Source: Atherix ibis (taxonomy: Eukaryota > Arthropoda > Insecta > Diptera > Athericidae). Taken from it: a stretch of 64,000 bases of DNA. The notes beneath the pieces are model-generated. The model made no database searches. It saw nothing but the letters and a program-made list of their open reading frames with translations, and was not told the origin of the DNA. Shown in pieces: positions 1 through 13,059 of this stretch. Position numbers and translations under genes: made by a program. Position 1 is the first letter of the stretch, and each line of letters begins with the position of its first letter. Location of the stretch: NCBI GenBank assembly GCA_958298945.1, contig OY282608.1, positions 12,997,933-13,061,932 of the forward strand. Direction: 5' to 3'.

Positions 1-928
1 AAACCAACAAGCCAACAAACCAACAAACCAACAAACGAACAAACCAACAAACCTACAAACCAAGAAACCAACAAACCAACAAACCAACAAGCCAACAAAC
101 CAACAAACCAACAAACCAACAAACCAGCAAACCAAAAAACCAACAAACCAACAAACCAACAAACCAACAAACCAACAAACCAACAAACCAAAAAACCAAC
201 AAACCAACATACCAACAAACCAACAAACCACCAAACCAACAAACCAACAAACCAACAAACCAACAAACCAACAAACCAACAAACCAACAAACCAACAAAC
301 CAACAAACCAACAAACCAGCAAAACAACGAACCAACAAACCAACAAGCAAATAAACCAACAAACCAACAAAACAACAAACCAACAAACCAACAAACCAAA
401 AAAACCAACAAACCAACGATCCAAAAAACCAACAAACCAACAAACCAACAAGCCAACAAACCAACAAACCAACAAACTAACAAACCAAAAAACCAGGTAA
501 CCAACGAACAAACAAACGAACAAACAGCAAACAAACAAACCAACAAACGAACAAACCAAAAAACCAACAAACCAACAAGCCAACAAGCCAACAAACCAAT
601 AAGCCAATAAACGAACAAACCAACAAACCAACAAACCAACAAACCAACAAACCAACAAACCAAGAAACCAACAAACCAACAAACCAACAATCCAACAAAC
701 CAACAAACCAACAAACCAACAAACCAACAAACAAATAAACCAACAAACCAACAAACCAACAAACCAACAAGCTAACAAGCCAACAAACCAATAAACTAAC
801 AAACCAACAAACGAACTAACCAACAAACCAACAAGCCAACAAGCCAACAAACCAACAAACCAACAAACGAACAAACCAACAAACAAACAAACCAATAAAC
901 TAACAAACCAACAAACCAACAAACCAAC
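1..928 (+). repeat. Higher-order block L1, copy 1 (offset 4,802)
   Basis: This stretch reappears at 4803-5730 with a constant offset of 4,802 bp and no length change that I could see. Anchors are the ACCTACAA octamer near 51 and 4853, the CGATCC variant near 418 and 5220, and CCAGGTAACC near 493 and 5295. The copies part near 928, where this one has a 7-mer step (CAACAACCAAC) and the other has AAGCC. The block continues beyond the left edge of the window. Confidence 0.8.
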
Positions 929-949
929 AACCAACAAACCAACAAACCA

Positions 950-2035
950 ACAAACAAACAAACCAATAAACTAACAAACCAACAAACCAACAAACGAACA
1001 AACCAACAAACCAACAAACCAACAAGCCAATAAGCCAACAAACCAACAAACCAACAAACCAACAAGCCAAACAAACCAACAAAAAAATAAAACAAAAAAC
1101 CAAAAAACCAACAAACCAACAAACCAACAAACCAACAAACCAACAAACCAAAAAAACAACAAATTAACAAACCAACAAGCCAACAAACCAACAAACCAAC
1201 AAACCAATTAACCAACAAACCCACAAACCAACAAACCAACAAACCAACAAACCAACAAACCAACAAACCAACAAACCAACAAACCTACAAACCAACAAAC
1301 CAACAAACCAACAAACAAATAAACCAACAAACCAACAAACCAACAAACCAACAAACCAACAAACCAACAAACCAACAAAGCAACAAACCAACAAAGCAAC
1401 AAACCAACAAACCAACAAACCACGAACCAAAAAACCAACAAACCAAAAAACCAACAAGCCAACAAACCAACAAACCAACAAACGAACAAACCAACAAACC
1501 TACAAACCAAGAAACCAACAAACCAACAAACCAACAAGCCAACAAACCAACAAACCAACAAACCAACAAACCAGCAAACCAAAAAACCAACAAACCAACA
1601 AACCAACAAACCGACAAACCAACAAACCAACAAACCAACAAACCAACAAACCAACATACCAACAAACCAACAAACCACCAAACCAACAAACCAACAAACC
1701 AACAAACCAACAAACCAACAAACCAACAAACCAACAAACCAACAAACCAACAAACCAACAAACCAACAAACCAACAAACCAGCAAAACAACGAACCAACA
1801 AACCAACAAACCAACAAGCAAATAAACCAACAAACCAACAAAACAACAAACCAACAAACCAACAAACCAAAAAAACCAACAAACCAACAATCCAAAAAAC
1901 CAACAAACCAAAAAACCAACAAGCCAACAAACCAACAAACCAACAAACTAACAAACCAAAAAACCAGGTAACCAACGAACAAACAAACGAACAAACAGCA
2001 AACAAACAAACCAACAAACGAACAAACCATCAAAC
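950..2035 (+). repeat. Higher-order block L2, copy 1 (offset 2,197-2,205)
   Basis: The variant order here recurs at about 3150-4235. The A-rich cassette starts at 1066 and 3263 (offset 2,197). The AAGCAAATAA variant lies near 1816 and 4021 (offset 2,205), so the second copy has gained one octamer. The block contains the cassette, AAATTAAC, CCAATTAACC, ACCGACAA, CAACATACC, ACCACCAA and CCAGGTAACC in that order. The copies separate after ACGAACAAACC, where this one has a rare CCATCAAACC near 2027-2036. Confidence 0.75.
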
Positions 2036-3149
2036 CAGCAAACCAAAAAACCAACAAACCAACAAACCAACAAACCAACAAACCAACAAACCAACAAACC
2101 AAAAAACCAACAAACCAACATACCAACAAACCAACAAACCACCAAACCAACAAACCAACAAACCAACAAACCAACAAACCAACAAACCAACAAACCAACA
2201 AACCAACAAACCAACAAACCAACAAACCAACAAACCAACAAACCAGCAAAACAACGAACCAACAAACCAACAAACAAACAAACCAACAAACCAAAAAAAC
2301 AACAAATTAACAAACCAACAAGCCAACAAACCAACAAACCAACAAACCAATTAACCAACAAACCCACAAACCAACAAACCAACAAACCAACAAACCAACA
2401 AACCAACAAACCAACAAACCAACAAACCTACAAACCAACAAACCAACAAACCAACAAACAAATAAACCAACAAACCAACAAACCAACAAACCAACAAACC
2501 AACAAACCAACAAACCAACAAACCAACAAAGCAACAAACCAACAAAGCAACAAACCAACAAACCAACAAACCACGAACCAAAAAACCAACAAACCAAAAA
2601 ACCAACAAGCCAACAAACCTACAAACCAACAAACGAACAAACCAACATTCCAACAAGCCAACAAGCCAACAAACCAACAAACCAACAAACCAACAAACCA
2701 ACAAACCAACAAACCAACAAACCAACAAACCAACAAACCAACAAACCAACAAACCAACAAACCAACAAACAAACAAACAAACAAACCAACAAACCAACAA
2801 GCCAACAAGCCAACAAACCAAGAAACCAACAAACCAACAAGCCAACAAACCAACAAACCAACAAACCAACAAACCAACAAACCAACAAACGAACAAACCA
2901 ACAAACAAACAAACCAATAAACTAACAAACCAACAAACCAACAAACCAACAAACCAACAAGCCAACAAACCAACAAACCAAAAACCAACAAACCAATAAA
3001 CCAACAAGCCAACAAGCCAACAAACCAAAAAACCAACAGACCAACAAACCAACAAACCAACAAGCCAACAAGCCAACAAACCAACAAACAAACAAACCAA
3101 CAACCAACAAACCAACAAACCAACAAGCCAACAAACGAACAAACTAACA
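2036..3149 (+). repeat. Satellite, mosaic stretch between L2 copies
   Basis: Octamer array with no gene. It begins with variants already seen in L2 (CAACATACC, ACCACCAA, AAATTAAC, CCAATTAACC) but lacks the A-rich cassette. It then passes into a stretch rich in GCCAACAA pairs with an (ACAA)n run near 2767 and a 7-mer step (CCAAAAACC) near 2980. It looks like a junction of two differently derived segments; I could not fix the junction. Confidence 0.6.
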
Positions 3150-4235
3150 AACAAACAAACCAATAAACTAACAAACCAACAAACCAACAAACGAACAAAC
3201 CAACAAACCAACAAACCAACAAGCCAATAAGCCAACAAACCAACAAACCAACAAACCAACAAGCCAAACAAACCAACAAAAAAATAAAACAAAAAACCAA
3301 AAAACCAACAAACCAACAAACCAACAAACCAACAAACCAACAAACCAAAAAAACAACAAATTAACAAACCAACAAGCCAACAAACCAACAAACCAACAAA
3401 CCAATTAACCAACAAACCCACAAACCAACAAACCAACAAACCAACAAACCAACAAACCAACAAACCAACAAACCAACAAACCTACAAACCAACAAACCAA
3501 CAAACCAACAAACAAATAAACCAACAAACCAACAAACCAACAAACCAACAAACCAACAAACCAACAAACCAACAAAGCAACAAACCAACAAAGCAACAAA
3601 CCAACAAACCAACAAACCACGAACCAAAAAACCAACAAACCAAAAAACCAACAAGCCAACAAACCAACAAACCAACAAACGAACAAACCAACAAACCTAC
3701 AAACCAAGAAACCAACAAACCAACAAACCAACAAGCCAACAAACCAACAAACCAACAAACCAACAAACCAGCAAACCAAAAAACCAACAAACCAACAAAC
3801 CAACAAACCGACAAACCAACAAACCAACAAACCAACAAACCAACAAACCAACATACCAACAAACCAACAAACCACCAAACCAACAAACCAACAAACCAAC
3901 AAACCAACAAACCAACAAACCAACAAACCAACAAACCAACAAACCAACAAACCAACAAACCAACAAACCAACAAACCAACAAACCAGCAAAACAACGAAC
4001 CAACAAACCAACAAACCAACAAGCAAATAAACCAACAAACCAACAAAACAACAAACCAACAAACCAACAAACCAAAAAAACCAACAAACCAACAATCCAA
4101 AAAACCAACAAACCAACAAACCAACAAGCCAACAAACCAACAAACCAACAAACTAACAAACCAAAAAACCAGGTAACCAACGAACAAACAAACGAACAAA
4201 CAGCAAACAAACAAACCAACAAACGAACAAACCAA
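3150..4235 (+). repeat. Higher-order block L2, copy 2
   Basis: Second copy of the block at about 950-2035. It carries the A-rich cassette at 3263 and CCAGGTAACC near 4170, and differs from the first copy by whole-octamer length changes and a few base changes. After about 4226 it follows the L1 type (ACCAAAAA after ACGAACAA) instead of the CCATC variant of copy 1. Confidence 0.75.
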
Positions 4236-4802
4236 AAAACCAACAAACCAACAAGCCAACAAGCCAACAAACCAATAATCCAATAAACGAACAAACCAAC
4301 AAACCAACAAACCAACAAACCAACAAACCAACAAACCAAGAAACCAACAAACCAACAAACCAACAATCCAACAAACCAACAAACCAACAAACCAACAAAC
4401 CAACAAACAAATAAACCAACAAACCAACAAACCAACAAACCAACAAGCTAACAAGCCAACAAACCAATAAACTAACAAACCAACAAACGAACTAACCAAC
4501 AAACCAACAAGCCAACAAGCCAACAAGCCAACAAACCAACAAACCAACAAACGAACAAACCAACAAACAAACAAACCAATAAACTAACAAACCAACAAAC
4601 CAATAAACCAACAAACCAACAAGCCAACAAACCAACAAACCAAAAACCAACAAACCAATAAACCAACAAGCCAACAAGTCAACAAACCAAAAAACCAACA
4701 AACCAACAAACCAACAAACCAAAAAACCAACAAACCAACAAACCAACAAACCAACAAACCAACAAACCAACAAACCACGAACCAAAAAACCAACAAACCA
4801 AA

Positions 4803-5730
4803 AAACCAACAAGCCAACAAACCAACAAACCAACAAACGAACAAACCAACAAACCTACAAACCAAGAAACCAACAAACCAACAAACCAACAAGCCAACAA
4901 ACCAACAAACCAACAAACCAACAAACCAGCAAACCAAAAAACCAACAAACCAACAAACCAACAAACCAACAAACCAACAAACCAACAAACCAAAAAACCA
5001 ACAAACCAACATACCAACAAACCAACAAACCACCAAACCAACAAACCAACAAACCAACAAACCAACAAACCAACAAACCAACAAACCAACAAACCAACAA
5101 ACCAACAAACCAACAAACCAGCAAAACAACGAACCAACAAACCAACAAGCAAATAAACCAACAAACCAACAAAACAACAAACCAACAAACCAACAAACCA
5201 AAAAAACCAACAAACCAACGATCCAAAAAACCAACAAACCAACAAACCAACAAGCCAACAAACCAACAAACCAACAAACTAACAAACCAAAAAACCAGGT
5301 AACCAACGAACAAACAAACGAACAAACAGCAAACAAACAAACCAACAAACGAACAAACCAAAAAACCAACAAACCAACAAGCCAACAAGCCAACAAACCA
5401 ATAAGCCAATAAACGAACAAACCAACAAACCAACAAACCAACAAACCAACAAACCAACAAACCAAGAAACCAACAAACCAACAAACCAACAATCCAACAA
5501 ACCAACAAACCAACAAACCAACAAACCAACAAACAAATAAACCAACAAACCAACAAACCAACAAACCAACAAGCTAACAAGCCAACAAACCAATAAACTA
5601 ACAAACCAACAAACGAACTAACCAACAAACCAACAAGCCAACAAGCCAACAAACCAACAAACCAACAAACGAACAAACCAACAAACAAACAAACCAATAA
5701 ACTAACAAACCAACAAACCAACAAACCAAC
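4803..5730 (+). repeat. Higher-order block L1, copy 2
   Basis: Near-identical to the first 928 bases at offset 4,802, including the rare CGATCC and the CCAGGTAACC marker near 5295. The part from about 5279 to 5593 also has a copy at 4153-4467 (offset 1,126), so this subsegment occurs three times in the first 6 kb (477-791, 4153-4467, 5279-5593). Confidence 0.8.
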
Positions 5731-8700
5731 AAACCAACAAGCCAACAAACCAACAAACCAAAAACCAACAAACCAACAAACCAACAAACCAACAAACCAA
5801 CAAACCAACAAACCAAGAAACCAACAAACCAACAAACCAACAATCCAACAAACCAACAAACCAACAAACCAACAAACCAACAAACAAATAAACCAACAAA
5901 CCAACAAACCAACAAACCAACAAGCCAACAAACGAACAAACCAACAAACCAACAAACGAACAAACCAACAAACCAACAAACCAACAAGCCAATAAGCCAA
6001 CAAACCAACAAACCAACAAACCAACAAACCAACAAACCAACAAACGAACAAACCCACATTCCAACAAGCCAACAAGCCAACAAACCAACAAACCAACAAA
6101 CCAACAAACCAACAAACCAACAAACCAACAAACCAACAAACCAACAAACCAACAAACCAACAAACCAACAAACCAACAAACAAACAAACAAACAAACCAA
6201 CAAACCAACAAGCCAACAAGCCAACAAACCAAGAAACCAACAAACCAACAAACGAACAAACCAACAAACCAAAAAACCAACAAGCCAACAAGCCAACAAA
6301 CCAACAAGCCAACAAGCCAACAAACCAACAAACCAACAAGCCAACAAGCCAACAAACCAACAAACCAACAAACCAACAAACCAACAAACCAACAAACGAA
6401 CAAACCAACAAACAAACAAACCAATAAACTAACAAACCAACAAACCAACAAACCAACAAACCAACAAGCCAACAAACCAACAAACCAAAAACCAACAAAC
6501 CAATAAACCAACAAGCCAACAAGCCAACAAACCAAAAAACCAACAAACCAACAAACCAACAAACCAACAAGCCAACAAGCCAACAAACCAACAAACAAAC
6601 AAACCAACAAACCAACAAACCAACAAACCAACAAGCCAACAAACGAACAAACCAACAAACAAACAAACCAATAAACTAACAAACCAACAAACCAACAAAC
6701 GAACAAACCAACAAACCAACAAACCAACAAGCCAATAAGCCAACAAACCAACAAACCAACAAACCAACAAGCCAAACAAACCAACAAAAAAAATAAAACA
6801 AAAAACCAAAAAACCAACAAACCAACAAACCAACAAACCAACAAACCAACAAACCAACAAACCAAAAAAACAACAAATTAACAAACCAACAAGCCAACAA
6901 ACCAACAAACCAACAAACCAATTAACCAACAAACCCACAAACCAACAAACCAACAAACCAACAAACCAACAAACCAACAAACCAACAAACCAACAAACCT
7001 ACAAACCAACAAACCAACAAACCAACAAACAAATAAACCAACAAACCAACAAACCAACAAACCAACAAACCAACAAACCAACAAACCAACAAAGCAACAA
7101 ACCAACAAAGCAACAAACCAACAAACCAACAAACCACGAACCAAAAAACCAACAAACCAAAAAACCAACAAGCCAACAAACCAACAAACCAACAAACGAA
7201 CAAACCAACAAACCTACAAACCAAGAAACCAACAAACCAACAAACCAACAAGCCAACAAACCAACAAACCAACAAACCAACAAACCAGCAAACCAAAAAA
7301 CCAACAAACCAACAAACCAACAAACCAACAAACCAACAAACCAACAAACCAACAAACCAACAAACCAACATACCAACAAACCAACAAACCACCAAACCAA
7401 CAAACCAACAAACCAACAAACCAACAAACCAACAAACCAACAAACCAACAAACCAACAAACCAACAAACCAACAAACCAACAAACCAACAAACCAGCAAA
7501 ACAACGAACCAACAAACCAACAAACCAACAAGCAAATAAACCAACAAACCAACAAAACAACAAACCAACAAACCAACAAACCAAAAAAACCAACAAACCA
7601 ACAATCCAAAAAACCAACAAACCAACAAACCAACAAGCCAACAAACCAACAAACCAACAAACTAACAAACCAAAAAACCAGGTAACCAACGAACAAACAA
7701 ACGAACAAACAGCAAACAAACAAACCAACAAACGAACAAACCAAAAAACCAACAAACCAACAAGCCAACAAGCCAACAAACCAATAAGCCAATAAACGAA
7801 CAAACCAACAAACCAACAAACCAACAAACCAACAAACCAACAAACCAACAAACCAACAAACCAACAAACCAAGAAACCAACAAACCAACAAACCAACAAT
7901 CCAACAAACCAACAAACCAACAAACCAACAAACAAATAAACCAACAAACCAACAAACCAACAAACCGACAAGCTAACAAGCCAACAAACCAATAAACTAA
8001 CAAACCAACAAACGAACTAACCAACAAACCAACAAGCCAACAAGCCAACAAACCAACAAACCAACAAACGAACAAACCAACAAACAAACAAACCAATAAA
8101 CTAACAAACCAACAAACCAATAAACCAACAAACCAACAAGCCAACAAACCAACAAACCAAAAACCAACAAACCAATAAACCAACAAGCCAACAAGTCAAC
8201 AAACCAAAAAACCAGCAAACCAACAAACCAACAAACCAAAAAACCAACAAACCAACAAACCAACAAACCAACAAACCAACAAACCAACAAACCAAAAAAA
8301 CAACAAACCAACAAACCAACAAGCCAAAAAACCAACAAACCAACAAACCAATTAACCAACAAACCCACAAACCAACAAACTAACAAACCAACAAACCAAA
8401 AAACCAACAAACCAACAAACCAACAAACCTACAAACCAACAAACCAACAAACAAATAAACCAACAAACCAACAAACCAACAAACCAACAAACCAACAAAC
8501 CAACAAACCAACAAAGCAACAAACCAACAAACCAACAAACCACGAACCAAAAAACCAACAAACCAAAAAACCAACAAGCCAACAAACCAACAAACGAACA
8601 AACCAACAAACCTACAAACCAAGAAACCAAGTAACCAACAAACCAACAAGCCAACAAACCAACAAACCAACAAACCAACAAACCAACAAACCAGCAAACC

Positions 8701-9500
8701 AAAAAACCAACAAACCAACAAACCAACAAACCAACAAACCAACAAACCAACAAACCAACAAACCAACAAACCAACATACCAACAAACCAACAAACCACCA
8801 AACTAACAAACCAACAAACCAACAAACCAACAAACCACAAACCAACAAACCAACAAACCAACAAACCAACAAACCAGCAAACCAACGAACCAACAAACCA
8901 ACAAACCAACAAGCAAATAAACCAACAAACCAACAAAACAACAAACCAACAAACCAACAAACCAAAAAAACCAACAAACCAACAATCCAAAAAACCAACA
9001 AACCAACAAACCAACAAGCCAACAAACCAACAAACCAACAAACTAACAAACCAAAAAACCAAGTAACCAACGAACAAACAAACGAACAAACAGCAAACAA
9101 ACAAACCAACAAACGAACAAACCAAAAAACCAACAAACCAACAAGCCAAGAAGCCAACAAACCAACAAGCCAATAAACGAACAAACCAACAAACCAACAA
9201 ACCAACAAACCAACAAACCAAGAAACCAACAAACCAACAAACCAACAATCCAACAAACCAACAAACCAACAAACCAACAAACCAACAAACCAACAAACCA
9301 ACAAACCAACAAACAAATAAACCAACAAACCAACAAACCAACAAACCAACAAGCTAACAAGCCAACAAACCAATAAACTAACAAACCAACAAACGAACTA
9401 ACCAACAAACCAACAAGCCAACAAGCCAACAAACCAACAAACTAACAAACCAACAAACGAACTAACCAACAAACCAACAAGCCAACAAGCCAACAAACCA
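5731..9500 (+). repeat. Satellite, ancestor-like copy of the 13-16.4 kb block
   Basis: From about 6.0 kb onward this stretch follows the variant order of 13.1-16.4 kb. The anchor CATTCC is at 6057 and 13111 (offset 7,054). The A-rich cassette is at 6771 and 13833 (offset 7,062). The segments beginning at 7997 and 15402 match at offset 7,405. The last step corresponds to 344 extra bases (43 octamers) in the right copy. The cassette at 6771 has an A run one base longer than usual, which accounts for a one-base offset change just after it. Near 9058 the marker reads CCAAGTAACC instead of CCAGGTAACC. Confidence 0.7.
6771..6808 (+). repeat. A-rich cassette with one extra A
   Basis: The cassette reads GCCAAACAAACCAAC, then an A run one base longer than in nearly all other cassettes, then TAAAAC. 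In octamer phase the usual form is ACCAACAA / AAAAATAA / AACAACAA; here the middle unit is a 9-mer. This is best explained by slippage in the A run. Confidence 0.75.
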
Positions 9501-12500
9501 ACAAACCAACAAACTAAGTAACCAACAAGCCACAGACCAACAAACCAACAAACCAACAAGCCAACAAGCCAACAAACCAGCAAACCAACAAGCCAACAAA
9601 CCAAGAAACCAACAAACCAACAAGCCAACAAACCAACAAATCAACAAACCAACAAACCAACAAACCAACAAACCAACAAACCAACAAACCAAAAAACCTA
9701 CAAACCAACAAACCAACAAACCAACAAACCAACAAACCAACAAACCAACAAACCAACAAACGAACAAACCAACAACCAACAAACCAACAAGCCAACAAAC
9801 CAACAAGCCAACAAGCTAACAAACCAACAAGCCAACAAACCAACAAGCCAACAAGCCAACAAACCAACAAACCAACAAACCAACAAACCAACAAATGAAG
9901 AAACCAACAAACAAACAAACCAACAAACCAACAAACCAACAAACCAACATGCCAACAAACCAACAAACCAACAAACCAACAAACCAACAAACCAACAAAC
10001 CAACAAGCCAACAAGCCAACAAACCAACAAACCAAAAACCAACAAACCAACAAACCAACAAGCCAACAAGCCAACAAACCAATAAACCAACAAACCAACA
10101 AACAAATAAACCAACAAACCAACAAACCAACAAACCACCAAACCAACAAACCAACAAACCAACAAACCGACAAACCAACAAACTAACAAGCCAACAAACC
10201 AACAAACCAACAAACCAACAAACAAATAAACCAACAAACCAACAAACCAAGAAACCAGCAATCCAAAAAACCACAAACCAACAAACCAAAAAACCAACAA
10301 ACTAACAAACCAAAAAGCCAACAAACCAACAAACCAACAAACCAACAAACCAACAAACCAAGTAACCAACGAACCAACAAATGAACAAACCAACAAACAA
10401 ACAAACCAAAAAACGAACAAACCAACAAACCAACAAACCAACAAACCAACAAGCCAACAAGCCAACAAACCAACAAGCCAACAAACCAACAAACCAACAA
10501 ACCAACAAACGAACAAACCAACAAACCAACAAACCAACAAGCCAATAAGCCAACAAACCAACAAACCAACAAACCAACAAACCAACAAACCAACAAACGA
10601 ACAAACCAACATACCAACAAGCCAACAAGCCAACAAACCAACAAACCAACAAACCAACAAACCAACAAACCAACAAACCAACAAACCAACAAACCAACAA
10701 ACCAACAAACCAACAAACCAACAAACCAACAAACCAACAAACAAACAAACAAACAAACCAACAAACCAAAAAGCCAACAAGCCAACAAACCAACAAGCCA
10801 ACAAGCCAACAAACCAACAAACCAACAAGCCAACAAGCTAACAAACCAACAAACCAACAAACCAACAAACGAAGAAACCAACAAACAAACAAACCAACAA
10901 ACTAACAAACCAACAAACCAACAAGCCAACAAACCAACAAACCAACAAACCAACAAACCAACAAACCAACAAACCAACAAGCCAACAAGCCAACAAACCA
11001 ACAAACCAAAAACCAACAAACCAACAAAACAACAAGCCAACAAGCCAACAAACCAAAAAACCAATAAACCAACAAACCAACAAACCAACAAGCCAACAAG
11101 CCAACAAACCAACAAACAAACAAACCAACAAACCAACAAACCAACAAACCAACAAGCCAACAAGCCAACAAACCAACAAACCAACAAACCAACAAGCCAA
11201 CAAGCCAACAAACCAACAAACCAACAAACGAATAAACCAACAAACCAACAAACCAACTAACCAACAAACCAAAAAACCAAAAAACCAACAAACCAACAAA
11301 CCAACAAGCCAAACAAACCAACAAAAAAATAAAACAACAAACCAACAAACCAACAAACCAACAAACCAACAAACGAACAAACCAACAAACCAAAAAACCA
11401 ACAAACCAACAAGCCAACAAACCAACAAACCAATTAACCAAAAACCAACAAACCAACAAACCAACAAACGAACAAACCAACAAACCAACAAACCAACAAA
11501 CCTACAAACTAACAAACCAACAAACAAATAAACCAACAAACCAACAAACCAAGAAACCAACAAACCAACAAACCAACAAATCAACAAACCAACAAAGCAA
11601 CAAACCAACAAACCAACAAACCACAAACCAAAAAACCAACAAACCAAAAAACCAACAAGCCAACAAACCAACAAACCAACAAACCAACAAACCAACAAAC
11701 GAACAAACCAACAAACCTACAAATCAAGAAACCAACAAACCAACAAGCCAACAAACCAACAAACCAACAAACCAACAAACCAGCAAACCAAAAACCAACA
11801 AACCAACAAACCAACAAACCAACAAACCAACATACCAACAAACCAACAAACCACCAAACCAACAAACCAACAAACCAACAAACCAACAAACCAACAAACC
11901 AACAAACCAACAAACCAACAAGCAAATAAACCAACAAACCAACAAACCAACAAACCAACAAACCAAAAAACCAACAAACCAACAAATCAAAAAACCAATA
12001 AACCAACAAACCAACAAGCCAACAAACCAACAAACCAACAAACTAACAAACCAAAAAACCAAGTAACCAACGAACAAACAAACGAACAAACCAACAAACA
12101 AACAAACCAACAAACGAACAAACCAAAAAACCAACAAACCAACAAGCCAACAAGCCAACAAACCAACAAGCCAACAAACGAACAAACCAACAAACCAACA
12201 AACCAGCAAACCAACAAACCAACAAACCAACAAACCAACAAACCAAGAAACCAACAAACCAACAAACCAACAAGCCAACAAACCAACAAACCAACAAAAC
12301 AACAAACCAACAAACCAACAAACAAATAAACCAACAAACCAACAAACCAACAAACCAACAAACCAACAAACCAAAAAACCAACAAATCAACAAACCAACA
12401 AGCCAACAAACCGACAAACTAACAAACCAACAAACGAACTAACCAACAAACCAACAAGCCAACAAGCCAACAAACCAACAAACTAACAAACCAACAAACA

Positions 12501-13058
12501 AACTAACCAACAAACCAACAAGCCAACAAGCCAACAAACCAACAAACCAACAACCCAACAAACCAACAAACTAAGTAACCAACAAGCCAACAAACCAACA
12601 AACCAACAAGCCAACAAGCCAACAAACCAACAAACCTACAAGCCAACAAACCAACAAACCAATAAACCAACAAGCCAACAAACTAACAAATCAACAAACT
12701 AACAAATCAACAAACCAACAAACCAAGAAACCAAGAAACCAACAAACAAACAAACCAAAAAACCTACAAACCAACAAACCAACAAACCAACAAACCAACA
12801 AACCAACAAACCAACAAAACAACAAAACAACAAACCAACAAACCAATAAACCAACAAGCCAACAAGCCAACAAACCAACAAGCCAACAAACGAACAAACC
12901 AACAAACCAACAAACGAACAAACCAACAAACCAACAAGCCAACAAGCCAATAAGCCAACAAACCAACAAACCAACAAACCAACAAACCAACAAACGAACA
13001 AAACAACAAACGAACAAACCAACAAACCAACAAACCAACAAGCCAATAAGCCAACAAA
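9501..13058 (+). repeat. Higher-order block M, copy 1 (offset about 14.25 kb)
   Basis: The variant string from about 9.5 to 13.0 kb reappears at about 23.8-27.2 kb. Anchors: cassette 11308 and 25555 (offset 14,247), ACCTACAAATC region near 11716 and 25971 (offset 14,255), AATAAACC near 12661 and 26908 (offset 14,247). Its first part, about 9.5-11.7 kb, has a further copy at about 20.0-22.1 kb (offset 10,471). It opens with ACTAAGTA and the unusual GCCACAGACC near 9530. The copies separate at about 12990, where this one has ACGAACAAAACAAC. Confidence 0.75.
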
Positions 13059-13059
13059 C

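Noticed and set aside
1066..1100. A-rich cassette as polyadenylation signal, promoter or transposon tail
   Set aside because: TAAAAC in an A-run superficially resembles such signals, but the cassette parses as modified octamers and has no target-site duplication or coding sequence beside it.
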